64,000 nt of DNA from Victivallis vadensis. Its GTDB lineage: Bacteria > Verrucomicrobiota > Lentisphaeria > Victivallales > Victivallaceae. Below are positions 7,441 to 15,816 of the stretch, piece by piece (positions within the stretch are counted from its first letter, which is position 1; every line of letters begins with the position of its first letter). The stretch covers positions 20,660-84,659 of the forward strand of contig NZ_QEKH01000025.1 of assembly GCF_003096415.1 (NCBI RefSeq). The letters run 5' to 3'. Under the pieces are notes generated by a model. That model was not told the DNA's origin. It saw only the letters and a list, made by a program, of their open reading frames with translations, and did no database searches. The position numbers were made by a program, and so were the translations under genes.

Positions 7441-8662
7441 TGATATTTTCCTTTTTATTGATTGCCGGAGTCAGAGATTCCCAGTCACAGCCTTCACCGT
7501 GAGTGAACTCTGCCCAGCGTTTGCGGATGACATCCACATATTTTTCATCCAGCTCGATCATACGGCATTTGCGTCCGGTCTGCTCACAGGCAATGAGCGT
7601 AGAGCCACTGCCACCGAAGTTATCCAAAACCAATTCTCCACGCTTTGAAGAGTTCTGAATCAGATAGACCAGCATATCCACCGGCTTCATTGAGGGGTGG
7701 ACATCGTTATGCTTGGGTTTGTCAAAATTCAGAATATTGGTCTGACAGCGGTCGGAATACCATCTGTGAGCCGCACCGGGTTTCCATCCATACAAGCAAC
7801 TCTCTGATTGGTAGTGGTAATCAAATCTCCCCAGGACAAAAGCGTTTTTGACCCAGTAGAGCGTCTGATGCACTTCCAAGTCCGTATCTCCTGACGCCAG
7901 ACGGAAATTGCAGGATTCGGAATCCGAGTGGAAGATATAGAATGCACTGCCGGGTTTCAGAACATCCGCAGCACAGGAAAATGCCTTGGTAAGAAATTCC
8001 CGGAATTTGCTGTCGGACATATTGTCATTTTGAATGGTCAGACCATTTGAACCTTCCAGAGCAACATTGTAAGGGGGATCGACCAGATAGAGATCTGCCT
8101 GCTCATCACCCATGAGTTTGGCAATATCATCCGGTACGGTACTGTCTCCGCAAAGCAGAATATGGTCGCCGAGCTGATATTTTTCCCCACGCTTGCTCTT
8201 GGGGATTTCCGGGACTTCCGGGACAGCATCTGCTTCTGTTTCCCCCTCGGTCACGGTATTATCATCAGAGCCGTTGAGCATACGGTCAAGTTCTTCCGTA
8301 TCAAAACCCAGGAGCGAAAGATCAAATTCAGACTCCTGCAGTTCCCGGAGTTCCAGAGGAAGCAATTCATAGTTCCACTCTGCAATCTCTCCAGTTTTGT
8401 TATCTGCAATGCGGTATGCCTGAATCTGCTCCGGAGAAAGATCCGATGCGATATGTACCGGCACTTCTTCCAGACCGAGCTTTTTTGCCGCTTTGAGCCG
8501 CGTGTGACCGCAGATGATGACCATATCCTTATCAACAACGATTGGCGCACGCCAGCCGAATTCACGGATGGAATTGGCAACAGCCTCTACTGCATCATCG
8601 TTGAACCGGGGATTTTTTTCATACGGACGGACATCCGTAATTTTCATATTGACAATTTGCAT
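7433..8662 (-). CDS. ParB-domain adenine/cytosine-N4 DNA methyltransferase
   Basis: 409 residues. Residues 1 to about 95 are a ParB/Srx-like domain (VRPYEKNPRF, VIICGHTRLKAAKKLG); the rest is a beta-class amino-methyltransferase with DPPYN at 195-199 and the SAM-binding FGGSGST at 349-355, preceded by HPSMKPVDMLVYLI. This domain pair is common in phages. It transfers methyl to an exocyclic amino group of A or C; DPPY does not settle which. The start at 8662 follows AAAGG; an open frame continues upstream to 8719 but lacks a good ribosome site. Its end overlaps metK, giving a methylation operon. Confidence 0.9.
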   Translation of the reverse strand: MQIVNMKITDVRPYEKNPRFNDDAVEAVANSIREFGWRAPIVVDKDMVIICGHTRLKAAKKLGLEEVPVHIASDLSPEQIQAYRIADNKTGEIAEWNYELLPLELRELQESEFDLSLLGFDTEELDRMLNGSDDNTVTEGETEADAVPEVPEIPKSKRGEKYQLGDHILLCGDSTVPDDIAKLMGDEQADLYLVDPPYNVALEGSNGLTIQNDNMSDSKFREFLTKAFSCAADVLKPGSAFYIFHSDSESCNFRLASGDTDLEVHQTLYWVKNAFVLGRFDYHYQSESCLYGWKPGAAHRWYSDRCQTNILNFDKPKHNDVHPSMKPVDMLVYLIQNSSKRGELVLDNFGGSGSTLIACEQTGRKCRMIELDEKYVDVIRKRWAEFTHGEGCDWESLTPAINKKENINA

Positions 8663-8985
8663 AAAATGCCTTTCATAAATTAAATTTGAGTTCAAAATAC
8701 AAGGACTTGAGTTTTCCACGGACGTTTGCGGAAACTCTGCTGGGGTCCGGGAGTCCTTCCGCCGCCCTCTACAGGGTTTTCCATAGGGGGGAACCGTGGC
8801 CCCGGGGGTGTTTCCAGGGCCGATTTTTGGGGTACGTGCTATTTTGCTCCGAATTTGGGCTGCGAAATAGGCATATATTAACGCCCAGAACGCCCCCAGG
8901 AACGCGCGCTGTCGCAGATGATCCGCAATACCATGACAGACTCTGCGTTGAGCGTAAAACGCGGTAAACGCCCCAAACTTTGCGT
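8663..8985. other. Intergenic stretch without a convincing gene
   Basis: About 320 bases between the ParB-methyltransferase and the zinc-finger gene. It contains GC-rich runs such as TTCCATAGGGGGGAACC and several GTTT/AAAC-flanked repeats of the kind AACGCCC. A 79-codon minus-strand frame (8769-9008) overlaps the next gene and has an odd composition (many Ser, Trp, Pro) with no recognisable domain; I do not count it. A packaging or regulatory site is possible but not shown. Confidence 0.3.
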
Positions 8986-9192
8986 TTATTGGATTTTGCT
9001 TGCTGCACGGTTCTTTGCTACCGCTTCACGCTCTGAAATGTAACGCAAAGTGAGATTGCGCCCGGAGCATACGGCACACTGGAACCATGATTCTGCCTGT
9101 TTGCCACGCTCATGTTTCGGCAACCATTTCATAGGAGTCCATTTCCTGCAGTGGGCGCACCAGGCAAGCGGTTCATTATTAGAGTTCTGCAT
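8986..9192 (-). CDS. Small zinc-ribbon protein
   Basis: 68 residues with WCAHCRKWTPMKW and FQCAVCSGRNLTL, a CxxC...CxxC arrangement about 28 residues apart that would hold one zinc. Such small zinc ribbons are common in phage early regions and usually bind nucleic acid or act as host-takeover adaptors. It has a basic N-terminal half (KHERGKQ). It lies between the NUMOD4 gene and the methylation genes on the same strand. Specific function is not known. Confidence 0.55.
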   Translation of the reverse strand: MQNSNNEPLAWCAHCRKWTPMKWLPKHERGKQAESWFQCAVCSGRNLTLRYISEREAVAKNRAASKIQ

Positions 9193-9218
9193 ATCAGTTG
9201 TTCCTTATGTGTTGAGTG

Positions 9219-9572
9219 TCATACTGTTTGCAGGGCGTTCTGCCTTGTGGCAAGTTCCGGACGATAGGTGCTGTTATATAATTCTTTTGCCTGCTCCTCA
9301 TCTGCCGGATTTATTTCCGTTGGGACTGTATAAAAGAATTTCAACATTTCATCTCTCGGCCAAAAGTGCTTTTCCCCATCAAAATAGACGTGCCATCCAA
9401 GCTCTCCCGTGCGGTAGTCCAATAGCAACGGAATAAGCGTATCTGTGTGAAGTGTTCTGGTTGTTTTCCCCAGGCGGACTTTTTTTGCTATCTGCCGGAG
9501 ACGGCCTTTATTGCTGATTTGATATCTCCCGGCAGTTGCGGGGACATCAATCCAGACTTCTTGGTATTTCAT
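9219..9572 (-). CDS. NUMOD4-domain protein lacking a nuclease domain
   Basis: 117 residues. The N-terminus EVWIDVPATAGRYQISNKGR matches the NUMOD4 motif normally found at the start of phage HNH or GIY-YIG homing endonucleases, followed by the usual strand and basic segment (LRQIAKKVRLG). No HNH motif follows; the rest (FDGEKHFWPRDEML) is not recognisable. It may be a domesticated or decayed homing endonuclease, or a DNA-binding protein. It begins after the terminator at 9683-9709. Confidence 0.7.
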   Translation of the reverse strand: MKYQEVWIDVPATAGRYQISNKGRLRQIAKKVRLGKTTRTLHTDTLIPLLLDYRTGELGWHVYFDGEKHFWPRDEMLKFFYTVPTEINPADEEQAKELYNSTYRPELATRQNALQTV

Positions 9573-9682
9573 ATTTTCTGCTCCATTCTTTGCGTTTTGC
9601 CAAATTTGCTTTTTTTCAGTCTCTTTTTTGCTTTTTCCGCTTTCAAAAATCCCCCGGCGTCACGGAAGCTCTGCCGCTTTGT

Positions 9683-9709
9683 AAAAAACCCTATAAAAGG
9701 GGGTTTTTT
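9683..9709 (-). terminator. Terminator of the replication operon
   Basis: AAAAAACCC (9683-9691), nine-base loop, GGGTTTTTT (9701-9709). On the minus strand the stem is followed directly by its own T run. It lies 58-84 nt past the prim-pol stop and is nearly symmetrical, so it could act in both directions. Confidence 0.75.
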
Positions 9710-9766
9710 AACAAAGGACGGCAAAGCATCCTCCGAGGGACGCATCCGGACTTTTTTTGCAAGGAC

Positions 9767-11758
9767 TTAATTGGGAGAAATGAGTTTCAGATTCCGCTTG
9801 GGGTTCTGGGGATCGTTCTCATAAGATTCCCGCACCAGTTCCAGAACTTTTGCACAGTCAAGAATATCTCTGGCGTGATTCCTTGATGTATCCATTTTTG
9901 TTTGGATCAGTGCAATGAATTCTGTTTTTGGCATGGGCGTGGCAAGAAGAGCTGCTGCTTCTTCTGCTTCATCAGTGATATCTTTTTTCTCTGCCCGGGG
10001 GAGAACTTCCTCCAGTTTTCCATCAAGTGCATCGGTATCCAGGGACATATCATAGTTCCACAGCGGATAGTTCCAACGCAGACCGATAGGCATGACCGGA
10101 GGAAAGCTTCTTACCACGGCGTCCATCACTACGGCGTCTTCCTCTGTATGACGGCGCAAGATGATATGGGCGTCAGCGGCACGGGATTGAGAGCCAGCGC
10201 CAGCTCCGACATCGGTGACACTTTTATTTGCCTGATTTCCTTTGCTTGTATGATGGATCAGGACAAATGCGCAATTGAGTTCAGCAGCATAACTGTCAAG
10301 ACGGTTATAGATTTCTGCCATCTTTGCATTGTCATTCTCCTCCATCCCGGCTGGCATTGCCCGGTAGAATGCGTCAATGATAATGAGTTTGAACCCATGC
10401 TCTTTGATTTCTGCCAAGCGTGATTTCAGGTCATAAATGCTCCGCAAGAATCCCCGCTGATTTTCCACGAACAGATTTCTCTGCACGATGCTCATGGGGT
10501 AGTTCCGGGCATTGATTACCTTTGGAATACGGTTTGCCGATGTTTCCGGATGCAGCTCATTGTCAATAATCAGGACTTTGCCCTGTTCACACGGATAGCC
10601 AAACCACGGTGATCCGGTCGCAACTGCTGCGGCAAGATCTGTTACCAGCCAACTCTTTCCTGTTTTCGGCGGAGCGATAATATTCATCGTTTCACCGATA
10701 CGGAGCAGACCGTGGATCAGAACCGGTTTCATTTCCGGGAATTCTGTCATCAGTTTATCCAATGAACGGATAGAGCTTTGCAGGGGGGGCAAAGGTGCGG
10801 CAGAGCAGACTTGCGACAGGAATGGGGATAAGTTTACCAACGGAGTTTCCCTTGCCTTGCCGTAGCCGTATTGCAACAGTGTATTGGCGGCGGCGGTATA
10901 GTCTCCGTTATGTTCCAGGAGAGTATAGACATTGAATGGAGAATATGCCTTGTTCGGTTCAAAAGGATAAGCGTTTGAAGTAAAGACATAAAACACTCTG
11001 TCCTTGAGACTTGCCGACCAGCCTGTACCGCTTTTGTTCGGACGCCTGAAATACTCGTTGCCGTCATCCACCCGGACGGGAGTCCAGCCGTGGCAAATCA
11101 ACAGGTCACGGATATCTCCGCGTTCATTAAAGTCATCCCCCGGTCGCTCTTCAAAGAGATCGCTGTCGGTGATGTCAGGCGGTTCTTTTGCTTCGCCCTG
11201 CGTTTTCTCATTCAGAGAGTATGCTGCATCAAAAAGCTGCTTGCGTTCATCAGATGATAAAATCTGTAAACTTGTAAACGCCGCCTGTTTAAGCGTATAT
11301 CCCTCTGTCGGATAACAGAGAAAAAGACCGCCATTGCCACGGGTTTCAATGAGAGTGACAAGCTTGCCGTCACGCTCTCCCTGGGCAAGTTTCAGATTAC
11401 CGCATATCTCATCGCTGCAACGATATGCTGCATGGAAACCGCCGGAGGGAGTCTGCTCGATGACCAGTTTTTCATAGAGTTCCTGTGGTATCAACTCTTT
11501 CCATTTCGGAAACAGTTCACCGTGATTATCAAAGTCCAGGATTTCAAGATTACCGGAAATCTTACCGCAGATAAGGCAGATGGCATCGTGTCTGTTGGCA
11601 AACCAGGCACGGATCTCAACATCCGTAGGAAGACGCTCTTGCCAAACTTTCCATTTTCCGACTGCCGGACATTTCTTTTCCCTGACAGCCGGGAGAACGG
11701 AAAGTTTTGCGGCAAGGTATTCTTCCGCAATTCCGGTTTCAATACTCACTTGCAGCAT
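9767..11758 (-). CDS. Prim-pol primase fused to RepA-type helicase
   Basis: 663 residues in two domains. Residues 1 to about 180 are a bifunctional primase-polymerase (prim-pol): acidic pair in LEILDFDNHG at 71-80, TPSGGFHAAYR, and ETRGNGGLFLCYPTEGY. Residues from about 340 are a RecA-fold ATPase of the RepA/DnaB-like kind with Walker A APPKTGKSW at 362-370, Walker B LIIIDAFYRA and a sensor HHTSKG. The protein would unwind the origin and lay primers, so it is probably the phage replication initiator. It is the last gene of the 16.6-9.8 kb operon and its start overlaps the BRO-N gene by 13 nt. Confidence 0.88.
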   Translation of the reverse strand: MLQVSIETGIAEEYLAAKLSVLPAVREKKCPAVGKWKVWQERLPTDVEIRAWFANRHDAICLICGKISGNLEILDFDNHGELFPKWKELIPQELYEKLVIEQTPSGGFHAAYRCSDEICGNLKLAQGERDGKLVTLIETRGNGGLFLCYPTEGYTLKQAAFTSLQILSSDERKQLFDAAYSLNEKTQGEAKEPPDITDSDLFEERPGDDFNERGDIRDLLICHGWTPVRVDDGNEYFRRPNKSGTGWSASLKDRVFYVFTSNAYPFEPNKAYSPFNVYTLLEHNGDYTAAANTLLQYGYGKARETPLVNLSPFLSQVCSAAPLPPLQSSIRSLDKLMTEFPEMKPVLIHGLLRIGETMNIIAPPKTGKSWLVTDLAAAVATGSPWFGYPCEQGKVLIIDNELHPETSANRIPKVINARNYPMSIVQRNLFVENQRGFLRSIYDLKSRLAEIKEHGFKLIIIDAFYRAMPAGMEENDNAKMAEIYNRLDSYAAELNCAFVLIHHTSKGNQANKSVTDVGAGAGSQSRAADAHIILRRHTEEDAVVMDAVVRSFPPVMPIGLRWNYPLWNYDMSLDTDALDGKLEEVLPRAEKKDITDEAEEAAALLATPMPKTEFIALIQTKMDTSRNHARDILDCAKVLELVRESYENDPQNPKRNLKLISPN

Positions 11759-12078
11759 CTCCTGTTGAACATTTTAGAAAGGGGACTCAAGGTATCAAAG
11801 TACCAGTCGGCAAAGGCAGGAGTCGCTCTGGTCCTGGCGTTACAGAGCAGTTTGCAGACTTCATCATCGGTGACCAGTCGGACATTCTGAATGCCGCCAT
11901 CAGTTTTCAGTTTTGCATATTCCCGGCGCGTATTGCCGAGACGGTTCAGAATCCGGTTGGGATTGTTGTATCCGAGAATATCGCAGACATCGCGGATAAT
12001 GAATCTCAGTCCGTCATCATCAAGAACCATTCTGACTGCCTTATCACCATACATTGCTTTGAACATTATTTTTTCCAT
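11746..12078 (-). CDS. BRO-N domain protein (antirepressor-like)
   Basis: 110 residues consisting of a BRO-N/antirepressor N-terminal domain: LRFIIRDVCDILGYNNPNR, then LVTDDEVCKLLCNARTRA and the end FADWYFDTLSPL. BRO-N domains bind DNA and in temperate phages often belong to antirepressors that favour lytic growth. No C-terminal effector domain (KilA-C or ANT) follows, so it is a one-domain version. AGGAG precedes the ATG. It sits between helicase and prim-pol in the replication operon. Confidence 0.75.
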   Translation of the reverse strand: MEKIMFKAMYGDKAVRMVLDDDGLRFIIRDVCDILGYNNPNRILNRLGNTRREYAKLKTDGGIQNVRLVTDDEVCKLLCNARTRATPAFADWYFDTLSPLSKMFNRRCCK

Positions 12079-12102
12079 TGTATTATTCTCCTTGAAATCA
12101 TT

Positions 12103-13755
12103 TTAGAAAGGGATCTCATCCAAGCTTGGCAGATCCTGCTGTTTTTCCGGATACCGGTATCCGATTATCTTCGGGTATTTTTCCCCTGAAACTGTTCTGA
12201 CCGTTATGTGAGTCGGCCACTCCAACGCACCCTCTGTGGCAAGCCATACAGCATCTTGTGCATCGTGCGGCAGGTCACATCCGGGAGCGTGTTTTCTCCA
12301 CCAGCGGATAAATTTCAGTTTGACATATCCGCCATGCTCCGGGCATATCCATTCTGAAAAACTTTGAAGCATATTGATCCGGTATTCAATCTTCATCGTT
12401 CTGGGAGCGCCCGGTTCTGCATTCCGTTTCTCATGCACGGAATATCTGACAGACTGAACTGCATATTCCGTATCAGTGATTTCTCCGGAAAGAATCGCCA
12501 CTTTGGCAGGAGCTGCGTCATGACCGATTTCCCGTTCTTCCGATTCTGCTTTTTCCTTAATAAAGGAGTGACCGCATACATGGCAGAGCATTGCTGCTGT
12601 CGGAACTACTTCCCGGCACTTGGGACAGGTTTTTCCCAAAGGCTCTTCTCGATCTGCTTTGGGTTCGACCTGTATTGAGTCCACTGGGCCGTGCCGTTCT
12701 ATGTTGCCGCCGAAATCAAGGACAAGGCAATCCTTTTTATCCGGGTGCAAACGGAAACCTCTTCCTACCATCTGATAGTAGAGACCGGGAGATGCTGTCG
12801 GCCGCAGCAATACCACGCAGTCAATATTCGGAGCATCAAATCCGGTAGTCAGAACTCCGACATTTACCAGGAATTTGATTTTCCCTGCTTTGAACCGTTC
12901 CAGTATTTCTGCTCTGAACGATGGCAGGGTATCTCCAAAGACTGCTTCTGCAGTGCTGTCATGTTTACGGATGTGAGCCAGAACATTCTGTGCATGATCT
13001 ATTGAGCAGCAGAAAATGATTACTGCTTTTCTTTCCCTGGCATAAGAAATAATCTCTGAACAGGCTTGAGCAACCAGATCTCCGGTATTCATAAGTTTAT
13101 CAACTTCCGACTCAATAAACTCTCCGGCACGGACATGAAGTCCGGAGGCATCGATTTCCTGGCGTGAAGCCTTACTCCGCAAGGGGCATAAAAATCCTTG
13201 CTGAAGCAGTTCCTTTACGCCGACCTCAAAGCAGATTTTATTGAGAATATTATCCGGGGCGCATATCGGACCGCTGGTCAGGCGGTATGGGGTTGCAGTC
13301 AACCCAATGACGCGGAGTTCAGGATTGTGATCTTTCATCCGTCGCAGAAAGTTGCGGTACATCCCATCTCCCTTTTCCGGGATAAGGTGCGCTTCATCCA
13401 CGATGATGAGATCAAAATTTCCAAAACCATCCGTATTTCGGTATGCGGACTGAATTCCGGCGACAATGCATTTATTGTCGGTGTCCCATCTTTTCAGTCC
13501 GGTGGAATAAATTCCGATATCGCACTCCGGATAGACCGTATGGATCTTATCCACAGCCTGTTCCAGAAGTTCTTTCACATGGGAAAGAATCATTACTCTG
13601 CCATCCCATTGCTGTATGGCATCTTTTACAATCGTCGCCAGAATCGGTGTTTTACCTCCGGCTGTCGGAATCACCACGCATGGATTATCATCATAACGCC
13701 GGAGATATTTATATACGGCATCAACTGCCTGTTGCTGATACTGGCGTAATTGCAT
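12103..13755 (-). CDS. Superfamily 2 helicase with zinc ribbon
   Basis: About 550 residues. Motif I PTAGGKT (33-39 of the longer frame), motif II DEAH (123-126), motif III LTATPYR, motif VI QMVGRGFR; a CPKC...CHVC zinc ribbon lies near residue 390, then a C-terminal domain of unknown type with WICPEHGGYVKLK. It resembles phage SSL2/UvsW-like helicases that remodel recombination or replication forks. ATG 13755 or an upstream GTG at 13764 could be used; the GTG overlaps the previous gene's stop (GTGA). Confidence 0.85.
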   Translation of the reverse strand: MQLRQYQQQAVDAVYKYLRRYDDNPCVVIPTAGGKTPILATIVKDAIQQWDGRVMILSHVKELLEQAVDKIHTVYPECDIGIYSTGLKRWDTDNKCIVAGIQSAYRNTDGFGNFDLIIVDEAHLIPEKGDGMYRNFLRRMKDHNPELRVIGLTATPYRLTSGPICAPDNILNKICFEVGVKELLQQGFLCPLRSKASRQEIDASGLHVRAGEFIESEVDKLMNTGDLVAQACSEIISYARERKAVIIFCCSIDHAQNVLAHIRKHDSTAEAVFGDTLPSFRAEILERFKAGKIKFLVNVGVLTTGFDAPNIDCVVLLRPTASPGLYYQMVGRGFRLHPDKKDCLVLDFGGNIERHGPVDSIQVEPKADREEPLGKTCPKCREVVPTAAMLCHVCGHSFIKEKAESEEREIGHDAAPAKVAILSGEITDTEYAVQSVRYSVHEKRNAEPGAPRTMKIEYRINMLQSFSEWICPEHGGYVKLKFIRWWRKHAPGCDLPHDAQDAVWLATEGALEWPTHITVRTVSGEKYPKIIGYRYPEKQQDLPSLDEIPF

Positions 13756-13760
13756 GATCT

Positions 13761-13982
13761 TCACTCGCTCCGCAAGATGATTCCGGCGTCCAGAAGCCCC
13801 TGGGCGATTTCAGCACGGATAGCTCTGAATTTCGGACGGCTCAAATGGAGCTGCCTGCGGATTTGCCAGTCTGTATATCCTTGGGTAAACATATAGCAGA
13901 CCAGGCGGAGAGTATCATCATCCAGGCGGTCAAGGTAATCCCGGACAATCCGGCAACGGGTGGATTTGGTTTGGAAAAACAT
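13761..13982 (-). CDS. Small helix-turn-helix protein, sigma region 4-like
   Basis: 73 residues. RLVCYMFTQGYTDWQIRRQL followed by HLSRPKFRAIRAEIAQGLL fits a helix-turn-helix like sigma factor region 4. It overlaps the end of the RusA gene by 53 nt and is followed by the helicase gene. It probably binds DNA as a phage regulator. It is a second sigma-like HTH in this operon's vicinity, besides the larger factor at 16682-17269. Confidence 0.6.
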   Translation of the reverse strand: MFFQTKSTRCRIVRDYLDRLDDDTLRLVCYMFTQGYTDWQIRRQLHLSRPKFRAIRAEIAQGLLDAGIILRSE

Positions 13983-14328
13983 AGTCTTTGATCCTTACAT
14001 ATGCCCGCCCATCAGGACGGTGCGGTTCTTTTTTAACAATGTCAAGATGAACAATTTGAGAGTCATCGCGGAATAATCCGGCGTGCTGAAGAGTGTCCTG
14101 GAGACCTTTGAGCAAATTATCAAGGTCTCTTTTCCGCTTGTCCGGGGGATAAAACTCCGCATAGAGTTCTATCTCCCCGGTGAATTCCGGCAGAACACGG
14201 TCTTTCAGCATCCCCAGGACTGCTTTCCGGTAGGCGTGAGCTTTCCGGCTCAACAAAGTCCGGTGTCCGACATGGCGGTAATAAGTATTGTTACTTGGCG
14301 GCCATGGGAGATACAGTTCGCATTCCAT
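13930..14328 (-). CDS. rusA: RusA-family Holliday junction resolvase
   Basis: 132 residues. The N-terminus LYLPWPPSNNTYYRHVGHR and the catalytic core KRDLDNLLKGLQDTL followed by GLFRDDSQIV contain the conserved Asp residues of RusA. It cuts four-way junctions made during phage recombination and clears branched DNA before packaging. The start ATG 14328 overlaps the DUF669 stop as TGATG, indicating coupled translation; a GTG frame extends 12 nt further up. Confidence 0.88.
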   Translation of the reverse strand: MECELYLPWPPSNNTYYRHVGHRTLLSRKAHAYRKAVLGMLKDRVLPEFTGEIELYAEFYPPDKRKRDLDNLLKGLQDTLQHAGLFRDDSQIVHLDIVKKEPHRPDGRAYVRIKDYVFPNQIHPLPDCPGLP

Positions 14329-14798
14329 CAGCGTTTCCACGGCGCAGTATTATTGCTTGCAACAGGCGGAGGAGCTGCTTGAGCTTTGCGGACCGGGGTG
14401 GCAGTCTGCGGAGCGGCATAGCCCTTGATTTCATTTGACATCTCATCAGTGTCCGGATTTTTGACGCAGCGGACAGTGATGGTCATGGGCAGATCATGGA
14501 GCTGTTCAGACTGGAACAATTCCAATACGCCGACTGCATGGCAGATGGCAGAAAGTTCACTCTGGGCAACGGCAACAGCTTTCTGACTGGGGTTCTCAAT
14601 GTTCAAGCGGGACCAGAGTTTACGGCCTTTGTATTCACCATCGATAATATCAAAGGTGAGTTCAAGGTAACTGCCCGCTCCATTCCGGGTAGCTTTGATG
14701 CTGGACTGCGAAATCACAGCCTGATATTTTCCGGCAGGGATGGCATCAAATCCGGTGGACGGGGCGACATTGTTGGCATTGAAAGTAAGTGCAGGCAT
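14328..14798 (-). CDS. DUF669 single-strand DNA-binding-like protein
   Basis: 156 residues. NNVAPSTGFDAIPAGKYQAV, then YLELTFDIIDGEYKGRKLW and RLNIENPSQKAVAVAQSELS match DUF669, an OB-fold-type family found beside phage recombinases and presumed to bind single-stranded DNA. The C-terminal 35 residues are Ala/Pro-rich and probably disordered. It lies between the Sak4-like ATPase and RusA, as in other phage recombination modules. AAGGAG precedes the ATG. Confidence 0.8.
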   Translation of the reverse strand: MPALTFNANNVAPSTGFDAIPAGKYQAVISQSSIKATRNGAGSYLELTFDIIDGEYKGRKLWSRLNIENPSQKAVAVAQSELSAICHAVGVLELFQSEQLHDLPMTITVRCVKNPDTDEMSNEIKGYAAPQTATPVRKAQAAPPPVASNNTAPWKR

Positions 14799-14815
14799 AG
14801 TTTTTTCTCCTTATT

Positions 14816-15022
14816 TTATGCGTATGCGATGACTTTTGTATTGACGGGGGACTGGGGGCGGCACTTTCTGTTGGCACAGGCTGTTGGGCAGTGCAGATGA
14901 CAGAAGTAGGCATTACCAGTCCGTGGATTCATTGAAACGGAGCATTTTTCTCCGGCTCGGATAGGATGATGGCAGCGGTCACACTCCACTTGGAAGTCCA
15001 GGGTAATAATCTGATTTTTCAT
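14816..15022 (-). CDS. Small zinc-binding protein
   Basis: 68 residues with VECDRCHHPIRAGEKCSV, then FCHLHCPTACANRKC: eight Cys and three His that could hold two zinc ions in a LIM- or PARP-finger-like fold (the RAGEKC motif also occurs in host-derived DUF zinc fingers). It is encoded 2 nt after the Sak4-like gene stop and upstream of the DUF669 gene, so it is co-expressed with the recombination proteins. Function unknown; a nucleic acid-binding accessory is likely. Confidence 0.6.
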   Translation of the reverse strand: MKNQIITLDFQVECDRCHHPIRAGEKCSVSMNPRTGNAYFCHLHCPTACANRKCRPQSPVNTKVIAYA

Positions 15023-15024
15023 AA

Positions 15025-15792
15025 TTACTCCTGCACTCCGTTACGATAGGCGTCCAGAAATGCCTGCCAGGAAAGCGGCAGTTCTCCGGGAAGACCAAAT
15101 CTGTTTTTTGCTGTGCAAGCCGGACCGCCAATAGTTTTGATATAGCGTTCTCCACCTTCCGCACCGATGGCAGATGCAATCCCGCGTTCTGTGTTGAATC
15201 CGGAAGATTCTTTGGTCACGCGCAGTTTTTTGCTGGCAAAGAATACCCCATCACACCACTCCACAATGAGAGCTGCGGCATTGGCAAGCAGCCTTGGAGT
15301 ATAGCGGTCATAAGATGTATTTTCCGGATCACGGAAAGTTTCCACCTTGGCATGAGCGACCAGAATCGGCATAATACCACGGGTATCACGGAGTTCCTGA
15401 AGCAGGTCAAGAACCTCTCCCCAGCGTGCTGTAACATAGGTGTTGCCGGTTCCAAATTTTCCGGGAACACGGTCAATGGTCTTGACGCAGTATTCACGGC
15501 AGATGTCTTCACAGATCAATTTTTCAAGCCAGTCTGCCGAGTCAATGACAACGGTCTGAAAATCGTGCGGTTCATCACGGAGAGCTGTGAGTTCCGCCAT
15601 GACCTCATCATAGGTTTTAGCAAGCGGGAACTTTTTGCAGTTGATCTCGCCCAGACCATCTTCGGTCTGAATAAAGATTGGATTGGGGGCGGCAGCAGCG
15701 AAAGTTGATTTTCCGATTCCCTCCTGACCGTAAATCATCAGACGGGGCGGTTTGCTTTCTTTGCCGGACTGGATAGTCTCAAGAATAGACAT
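15025..15792 (-). CDS. Sak4-like RecA-fold ATPase (AAA_24)
   Basis: 255 residues. Walker A YGQEGIGKSTFA near residue 21-32, Walker B TVVIDSADWLE, and MPILVAHAKVETFRD. This is the phage nucleotide-binding protein group that includes Sak4 single-strand annealing proteins. With the upstream ExoVIII-like nuclease and downstream SSB-like protein it forms a recombination set: resection, strand pairing and strand binding. AAGGAAAAAAT precedes the ATG. Confidence 0.82.
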   Translation of the reverse strand: MSILETIQSGKESKPPRLMIYGQEGIGKSTFAAAAPNPIFIQTEDGLGEINCKKFPLAKTYDEVMAELTALRDEPHDFQTVVIDSADWLEKLICEDICREYCVKTIDRVPGKFGTGNTYVTARWGEVLDLLQELRDTRGIMPILVAHAKVETFRDPENTSYDRYTPRLLANAAALIVEWCDGVFFASKKLRVTKESSGFNTERGIASAIGAEGGERYIKTIGGPACTAKNRFGLPGELPLSWQAFLDAYRNGVQE

Positions 15793-15816
15793 ATTTTTTC
15801 CTTTATATTATATAGG

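Noticed and set aside
8769..9008. 79-codon minus-strand ORF upstream of the ParB-methyltransferase gene
   Set aside because: It overlaps the zinc-ribbon gene start, has no good ribosome site and no recognisable sequence pattern.
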